Position numbers and translations under genes: made by a program | NCBI GenBank assembly: GCA_029259675.1 | Contig: JAJDES010000275.1 | Location: forward strand, 1 to 11,881 | Reading direction: 5' to 3' | Length of the DNA: 11,881 bases | Source: Planctomycetota bacterium | GTDB taxonomy: Bacteria > Planctomycetota > UBA1135 > GCA-002686595 | In this document: in pieces, positions 8,445 through 11,881 of the stretch | Layout of the letters: every line of letters starts with the position of its first letter | Position numbering within the stretch: position 1 is the stretch's first letter | The notes under the pieces: generated by a model | What the model was told of the DNA's origin: nothing | Database searches by the model: none | Seen by the model: only the letters and a program-made list of their open reading frames with translations

Positions 8445-8456
8445 AGGCAGCTGCCT
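8445..8456. promoter_or_regulatory. 12-bp palindrome upstream of secreted paralog A
   Basis: AGGCAGCTGCCT is a perfect palindrome ending 22 bases before the ATG at 8479 and 12 bases before its ribosome binding site. The position suits a repressor site or a leader hairpin. The same sequence was not found before paralogs B or C, so a shared regulator is not supported. Confidence 0.3.
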
Positions 8457-8468
8457 CAATTACAAAAC

Positions 8469-8473
8469 AGGAG
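8469..8473 (+). promoter_or_regulatory. Shine-Dalgarno site of paralog A
   Basis: AGGAG, five bases before ATG 8479. It decides for this start over the GTG-type extension at 8422, whose extra residues precede an obvious signal peptide. Confidence 0.7.
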
Positions 8474-8478
8474 AAAGA

Positions 8479-9429
8479 ATGAAGTCCCAATTCCTTACGG
8501 CAGCGCTTGCCGTGCTTGCATTGTCTGCCCCGTCCGCAGCCCAAACCATCTTCGACCCAGGGCAGGGTGCGGCGCCCTCGAAAATCAAGCGCGAGCCCAC
8601 GCTCATATTTGACGTTACGGGTGCCACGCTTGCCGGACCGCTGCACACCAATCTGGTGGTTTACAACGATGGTTTCGTTACCTATTCCAACTTCTCCACG
8701 TTCGGCTCGATCAATGTCGGCGTGACCACGAAGTTCGTGCCCGAAACGGTTGTTAAGGCGCTGACCTTTGATTTGCAAGCTGCCGGTGCCCACATCCTTG
8801 GGGATTCTGGCGGCATCGTTTTTGACTTGCCGACGACAACGGTGACTTTCATGCGCCCGGGTACCAACGCCAAGGCGAATACCTACAGTTTCAATTTGGC
8901 CACCGACGGTCACATTGCTGTGCAGAAGGTGATCGGCACCTTCTTGAACAATTTTGTATTCGACACCAGTTCCCTGAGCAGCACTTCTGCATTGTCGCTT
9001 CCGGTTATCCCGAGCTTTCCGATCAAGCAAGAGCCCGTACTGGTGTACAACGTCACCGGCGGAAGCCTCGGCGGACCGATTCACCGCAGCATGGTTGTCT
9101 ACAACAATGGCGTTGTCAGCGTCGCGACCGACAGCTCATTCCTCGGCAACAACACGATTGAGTCGTACAGCACATTCGTGGATCCGGTCATTGTGCGCGC
9201 ACTTTCATCGGACTTGGCGGCGGCCGGAGCCGGTGCGCTTTCCGACAATCCCGCCATCATTCTTGATGTGCCATTGACGACGGTTACGTACTTCCGCGGA
9301 GCGTCCAAGGCCAAGGCTCATACCTTCTCGTACCTCGGAGGGGGCCCGGCCTACTCAAACGTGACTTCGATCATCTCGACGTTCGAGCAAGATCACGTCT
9401 CCAATCCCTACGGCGGAACTACGTTCTAA
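8479..9429 (+). CDS. Secreted two-repeat protein, paralog A (unknown family)
   Basis: 316 residues. The signal peptide is MKSQFLTAALAVLALSAPSA, with likely cleavage at SAA/Q (residue 21/22). The mature protein holds two related units. Unit 1 (about 37-150) opens KREPTLIFDVTG, continues GPLHTNLVVYNDGFVTYS, has a helix VVKALTFDLQAAGA, and then TTTVTFMRP and NTYSFN. Unit 2 (about 183-307) repeats the order: KQEPVLVYNVTG, GPIHRSMVVYNNGVVSVA, IVRALSSDLAAAGAG, TTVTYFRG and HTFSY. The glutamates of the two EP motifs are exactly 146 residues apart. No cysteine, catalytic motif or anchor is visible, so it is probably a soluble exported or surface protein rich in beta strands. I do not recognise the family. 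It is the first of three tandem paralogs and is followed by a strong terminator 155 bases after its stop, so it is probably transcribed alone. Confidence 0.93.
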   Translation: MKSQFLTAALAVLALSAPSAAQTIFDPGQGAAPSKIKREPTLIFDVTGATLAGPLHTNLVVYNDGFVTYSNFSTFGSINVGVTTKFVPETVVKALTFDLQAAGAHILGDSGGIVFDLPTTTVTFMRPGTNAKANTYSFNLATDGHIAVQKVIGTFLNNFVFDTSSLSSTSALSLPVIPSFPIKQEPVLVYNVTGGSLGGPIHRSMVVYNNGVVSVATDSSFLGNNTIESYSTFVDPVIVRALSSDLAAAGAGALSDNPAIILDVPLTTVTYFRGASKAKAHTFSYLGGGPAYSNVTSIISTFEQDHVSNPYGGTTF

Positions 9430-9500
9430 ATCGCCTTGGGTTGCGAGTCGGAGTGAGTGGATCCCGCGTGGGCTCGCTTGCGATTCGGCTCGATCAAAAC

Positions 9501-9582
9501 TGTTCCAGGCGACGACCCACTGGCCGTAAAGGTCGCCGCTTGGTCAGGAACATGAAAACTCTCGCAAGAGTCCTTCGGGACT
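9501..9582 (+). other. Foldable transcript segment just before the terminator
   Basis: TGTTCC (9501-9506) can pair with GGAACA (9547-9552), enclosing GGCGAC (9508-9513) paired with GTCGCC (9532-9537). Next come two small hairpins that share bases and so exclude each other: ACTCT/AGAGT (9558-9562 with 9567-9571) and AGTCC/GGACT (9569-9573 with 9578-9582). The second closes a C(TTCG)G tetraloop. This may be the 3' untranslated region of paralog A or the body of a small RNA that uses the terminator at 9585. No RNA family was recognised. Confidence 0.4.
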
Positions 9583-9584
9583 TT

Positions 9585-9621
9585 CGGACCCCCTTCACGG
9601 ACGGGAAGGGGGTCCGTTTTT
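9585..9621 (+). terminator. Strong intrinsic terminator after paralog A
   Basis: A perfect 12-bp stem (CGGACCCCCTTC with GAAGGGGGTCCG) around an 8-base loop is followed immediately by TTTTT. It lies 155 bases after the stop of A and 280 bases before the start of B. It would end the A transcript, or an independent small RNA, and separate A from B. Confidence 0.93.
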
Positions 9622-9668
9622 ATAGATGGGCACACAACCAAGCCTTTGGCGGGTGTTGTTCGATCGGC

Positions 9669-9705
9669 CCCAGCACGGCAAATGCAAACTGCCCGGCTGG
9701 GTTTT
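9669..9705 (+). terminator. Possible second terminator-like hairpin between A and B
   Basis: CCCAGC (9669-9674) pairs with GCTGGG (9696-9701). After a 2x2 internal loop, GGCA (9677-9680) pairs with TGCC (9690-9693). TTTT follows directly. It is weaker than the terminator at 9585 and could be a backup terminator, or a chance fold in GC-rich sequence. Confidence 0.4.
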
Positions 9706-9798
9706 AGCCTGCTGGGGGAGCGGCTACTGCGGGATTGGGCTCGTGCGGGTCCGAATCAACGCGCACTCGGATAGGATTGGATGGTCGGCGCACCGTGG

Positions 9799-9820
9799 CT
9801 CGTTTTGATGCAAAATCGAG
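9799..9820. promoter_or_regulatory. Near-perfect inverted repeat upstream of paralog B
   Basis: CTCGTTTTG, a three-base spacer, then CAAAATCGAG: nine-base arms interrupted by one extra T. It ends 80 bases before the ATG of B, a plausible operator position. No promoter hexamers could be fixed near it. Confidence 0.35.
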
Positions 9821-9900
9821 TGCCGTCGCAAACCGTGATCTGAATCCCTTTGGCCCGGCTAAGGGGGTCGAAGATTCCGTTCAAGGTCGGTATCCATCCC

Positions 9901-10848
9901 ATGCATTCAAAAGCGTTCAGATTGCTTGTTCTTCTGCTTGCCACGCTTTGCTTGGCGAGTGGCGCAACAAAGATCTGCCGAGGTGCGGGGGCCCAAGGCC
10001 TCCAAAATGAATTTTCGCGAGAGCCGTTCCTGCTGCTGTCCTTTCAGGGGCAGACCGTGTTGGGTCCGGTTCAAACGCTGCTGGTCGTGTATGGCGACGG
10101 GCACTTCAGTTATTCGACTATTTCGGACCCATTCATTTTGGAAGGGGTCGTTGTTACGGACGTGTTGCCCGGGCAAGTCGTTGAGCGATTGGCTCGCAGG
10201 CTGTCGGCTGCCGGAGCCCACCAGTTGCGTGATGCCATCGACCCTACGTCCTCTCAACCTGTGAGCACCGTTACATTCATGCGCCCCGTCACAAAGGCCG
10301 CAGCTCACACCTACAGCTACAACTTTTATTCTCCGGGGCATGCGGTGGTGCAAGGGATCCTGTCCGACTTTCTTTCTCGGTGGATTCTCCCCAATGAAGA
10401 CTCGGGCGGTGCGCCCTTGCCGAGCGCTCCTTTGGAAGGCGCTTCAGAATTGCGGCGCGAGCCCATCTGTATGTACGACGCCTCGGGGCCCTCACTGGGA
10501 AGAGCAGCGCATACGAGCATCGTTGTCTACAACGACGGATTTGTAAGCGTTGCAAAAGTATTGGACAGCTCCTCCGCAAAACCAAAGATCACCGTCAAGG
10601 GGGCCGTGGTCAGTTCCGAAAGCGTTGCGATCTTGACACAAGATCTAACTGCAGCGGGCGCAGGGTCCATTGGCGACAGCAGGCTTCCTGGGCAGGATCT
10701 ACCCTTGCACACGTTCACTTACTTTAGGGGTGATACGAATGCGACCAGCAACAGCTTTTCCTTCTTTGTGCCGAGCCTCGATCATTCCCAAGTAGTCGGA
10801 ACATTGGAGAGCTTTGTTTTGACGAATCTTCCGGTGTCCATGCAGTAG
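9901..10848 (+). CDS. Secreted two-repeat protein, paralog B (unknown family)
   Basis: 315 residues from ATG 9901, chosen because a signal peptide follows at once (MHSKAFRLLVLLLATLCLAS). Cleavage is likely at AGA/Q (31/32), which matches the Ala-Gln junction of A and C, with ASG/A (21/22) as an alternative. The frame could extend to a TTG at 9850, but that would bury the signal peptide. The ribosome binding site is weak (AAGG near 9882). Unit 1 (about 40-160): SREPFLLLSFQG, LLVVYGDGHFSYS, VVERLARRLSAAGA, STVTFMRP and HTYSYN. Unit 2 (about 185-307): RREPICMYDASG, AAHTSIVVYNDGFVSVA, SVAILTQDLTAAGAG, HTFTYFRG and NSFSFF. The EP glutamates are again exactly 146 residues apart, as in A. Unit 1 is the most diverged, having lost the DVTG and N-D-G context. 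It has three cysteines (17 and 27 in or near the signal peptide, 190 in unit 2). Function unknown. It is separated from A by a terminator and from C by 651 bases. Confidence 0.92.
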   Translation: MHSKAFRLLVLLLATLCLASGATKICRGAGAQGLQNEFSREPFLLLSFQGQTVLGPVQTLLVVYGDGHFSYSTISDPFILEGVVVTDVLPGQVVERLARRLSAAGAHQLRDAIDPTSSQPVSTVTFMRPVTKAAAHTYSYNFYSPGHAVVQGILSDFLSRWILPNEDSGGAPLPSAPLEGASELRREPICMYDASGPSLGRAAHTSIVVYNDGFVSVAKVLDSSSAKPKITVKGAVVSSESVAILTQDLTAAGAGSIGDSRLPGQDLPLHTFTYFRGDTNATSNSFSFFVPSLDHSQVVGTLESFVLTNLPVSMQ

Positions 10849-11066
10849 CGTGAGCTTGAAGCGACACCGTCACTCAAGTGGTGCTCGAAGCGGTTGTGGC
10901 CTTGAGACTTCTCTTTGTTGGCATTGAATCGGAAACTCGCTCGAAGTTTTGCATGGGGAGCGGAGACGATGAGATGGCGCTATCTCTGATCTATGCGGAG
11001 CGGTAGAAATTGCTGCGCTCGACTTGGATGACTACTAAGGCCCGGTCGGCGAGTGTGGGCAACAGG

Positions 11067-11086
11067 CAGACTTCAACGTCTGTTTT
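11067..11086 (+). terminator. Weak candidate terminator of paralog B
   Basis: A 5-bp stem (CAGAC/GTCTG) with a six-base loop is followed directly by TTTT, 218 bases after the stop of B. The stem is short but could be extended by G-T pairs. It is the only stem with a T-run seen downstream of B. Confidence 0.3.
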
Positions 11087-11125
11087 GCCGAGCAATCGTT
11101 TGCACCGGAACGTTGTGCAGGGAGG

Positions 11126-11143
11126 GCCCTGAGCTCTCAGGGC
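11126..11143. other. 8-base inverted repeat between B and C
   Basis: GCCCTGAG and CTCAGGGC are separated by only CT. No T-run follows on either strand, so it is not a typical intrinsic terminator. It may be a DNA-binding dyad or an RNA hairpin of about 7 bp. Confidence 0.35.
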
Positions 11144-11297
11144 AGCTCACAGCCACGTGGGGGGTGTTTACGCTCAAGAAAGGGGGCATGACACCTAATA
11201 AGTGAATCCGCAAGCGCGCGGCCTGCATGCCAATGCCGGCGGATCGATATGTAACCGTTTTGTGTCGATCGGACCGTCAGCATCGCGCCGCTTGTCT

Positions 11298-11303
11298 TAG
11301 AAT
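11298..11303 (+). promoter_or_regulatory. Possible -10 element of paralog C
   Basis: TAGAAT, identical to the box ahead of hutH and one base from consensus. No good -35 is seen. It would give a leader of about 190 bases that contains the GTATGC/GCATAC dyad at 11401-11414. Confidence 0.22.
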
Positions 11304-11400
11304 CGTTCCTCAGCATCAAGAAGCACAGCAAGGCCTATGGAGCGAGCGAACTTGATCGCATATTCAAATCGCGACGACCTGGGCCGAACAATTGCTCGAA

Positions 11401-11414
11401 GTATGCAGGCATAC
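11401..11414. promoter_or_regulatory. Inverted repeat upstream of paralog C
   Basis: GTATGC, two bases, GCATAC: perfect six-base arms ending 85 bases before the ATG of C. This is about the same distance as the dyad before B, though the sequence differs. Candidate operator only. Confidence 0.28.
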
Positions 11415-11488
11415 AGAACTCAGCGTTCCACATGTCCGCACCCAAGTGTCAGCAGAGTCACGGCGCCCTTTTTTGTCCACCAACCGTC

Positions 11489-11494
11489 AAAGGA
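11489..11494 (+). promoter_or_regulatory. Shine-Dalgarno site of paralog C
   Basis: AAAGGA, five bases before ATG 11500, fixes the start of a gene that runs off the window. Confidence 0.6.
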
Positions 11495-11499
11495 CCATC

Positions 11500-11881
11500 A
11501 TGATCAATACAGTGAAACACTTCGTGGTTCCGTTTGTCCTAGCCTTAACCGCAACGGCGAGTAGCAGCGAGGCCCAAGACATCATTGAAGGGGGACTGGG
11601 ACAGCCGACCTTTGGATTCAAGCGAGAGCCGACGCTCATTTACGATGTTACCGGACCCACCATCCTCGGACCCTTCCATACGAGCCTGATTGTCTACAAC
11701 GATGGGTTTGTCTGTTATTCGTCGTATGGGGGCTTTTCTGCACCCCCCGAAGAGTTTATTCACAAGCAAGTGCCGGATGTCATCGTCAAGCGATTGACAA
11801 ATGATTTGCGCATTGCGGGCATTATGAATCATCAAGATTCGATCGCTCTGGGGGTGGACAATCCCACCACCACAGTTACGT
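11500..11881 (+). CDS. Secreted repeat protein, paralog C (3' end outside the window)
   Basis: The frame is open from ATG 11500 to the window end (127 codons), with no stop. The signal peptide is MINTVKHFVVPFVLALTATA, with likely cleavage at SEA/Q (residue 25/26), the same Ala-Gln junction as in A. The mature part begins the family unit: KREPTLIYDVTG at 41-52 (nearly identical to unit 1 of A), GPFHTSLIVYNDGFVCYS at 57-74, a helix DVIVKRLTNDLRIAGI, and NPTTTVT at the cut edge. It is therefore closer to A than to B and probably has a second unit downstream. The cysteine at 72 sits in the motif where A has Thr and B has Ser. Function unknown. Confidence 0.9.
   Translation, partial: MINTVKHFVVPFVLALTATASSSEAQDIIEGGLGQPTFGFKREPTLIYDVTGPTILGPFHTSLIVYNDGFVCYSSYGGFSAPPEEFIHKQVPDVIVKRLTNDLRIAGIMNHQDSIALGVDNPTTTVT

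Larger units (their letters stand above)
7751..8478. other. Divergent intergenic region between the pseudokinase and the secreted array
   Basis: 728 bases between the start of the minus-strand pseudokinase and the start of secreted paralog A. The region should hold promoters for both, but I could not identify a convincing -35/-10 pair for either. It contains an 8-bp hairpin (7858-7877), a 12-bp palindrome close to A (8445-8456) and an open frame at 7829-8206 with a Cys-rich patch that I do not accept as a gene. No tRNA, insertion sequence or CRISPR was seen. Confidence 0.55.
10849..11499. other. Intergenic region between paralogs B and C
   Basis: 651 bases without a convincing gene. It holds several small dyads: CAGAC/GTCTG followed by TTTT (11067-11086), GCCCTGAG/CTCAGGGC (11126-11143), GATCGA/TCGATC separated by 17 bases (11242-11270), and GTATGC/GCATAC separated by 2 bases (11401-11414). 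TAGAAT at 11298-11303 is a possible -10. An open frame starting near 11337 runs through the start of C in another frame, and I treat it as chance. Confidence 0.5.
8479..11881 (+). repeat. Tandem array of three paralogous secreted-protein genes
   Basis: Three genes on one strand (8479-9429, 9901-10848 and 11500 to the window end) encode the same repeat unit. Units lie at about 8587-8928 and 9025-9399 in A, 10018-10380 and 10453-10821 in B, and from 11620 in C. The shared unit pattern is (K/R)xEP, then (Y/F)DVTG or similar, G(P/R)xH, VVYNDG, a helix ending DLxAAGA, TxTFMRP or TYFRG, and YS(Y/F). The intergenic gaps are 471 and 651 bases. The array may continue beyond the window. Confidence 0.9.

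Noticed and set aside
9441..9707. Open frame between paralogs A and B
   Set aside because: It runs straight through the strong terminator hairpin and has no domain-like sequence.
11337..11564. 75-residue open frame overlapping the start of paralog C
   Set aside because: Paralog C in another frame has a Shine-Dalgarno, a signal peptide and clear homology to A. This frame has none.
1..11881. CRISPR arrays, tRNA or rRNA genes, insertion sequences, integrases, att sites
   Set aside because: Scanned by eye on both strands. No regularly spaced short repeats, cloverleaf sequences, transposase-like frames or flanking target duplications were seen.

Overview
The window looks like chromosomal DNA from a moderately GC-rich, Gram-negative-type bacterium, most likely a member of Planctomycetota. 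The best support is the long minus-strand kinase-like protein. It has the N-terminal cytoplasmic kinase fold, single membrane span and C-terminal TPR-type module that are widespread in that phylum. Weaker support comes from the many secreted proteins of no recognised family, the wide intergenic gaps and the mix of genes with and without Shine-Dalgarno sites. No species is claimed.

Layout. (1) 3-449 (+) is the 3' end of a gene that starts outside the window. (2) 450-899 has no convincing gene and a possible -10 element at its right end. (3) 900-3481 (+) is a two-gene unit: histidine ammonia-lyase (hutH) overlaps by one base an SGNH-type hydrolase with an N-terminal membrane anchor. (4) 3552-4613 (-) is an exported protein of unknown function, possibly a degenerate relative of the DUF1570-type peptidase-like proteins. 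(5) 4614-5125 is non-coding. (6) 5126-7750 (-) is a large membrane protein with a kinase fold that lacks the VAIK lysine, the alpha-C glutamate, the HRD+5 asparagine and the DFG aspartate, so it is predicted to be a pseudokinase. (7) 7751-8478 is a 728-base divergent intergenic region. (8) 8479 to the window end (+) is a tandem array of at least three paralogous secreted proteins (called A, B and C here). Each is built from a roughly 120-residue unit. A and B carry two units exactly 146 residues apart, and C is cut by the window end after most of its first unit. A strong intrinsic terminator and other foldable sequence lie between A and B, and long gaps separate the genes, so each copy may be its own transcription unit.

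How the parts relate. HutH would deaminate L-histidine to urocanate in the cytoplasm. No other hut gene is visible, so histidine degradation cannot be reconstructed here. The pseudokinase would link the cytoplasm to the cell envelope as a binding or signalling protein, not as an enzyme. It is divergently arranged with the secreted array, but nothing in the sequence proves a functional link. The most novel content is the secreted repeat family (A, B, C) and the degenerate kinase. The function of the secreted family is unknown.
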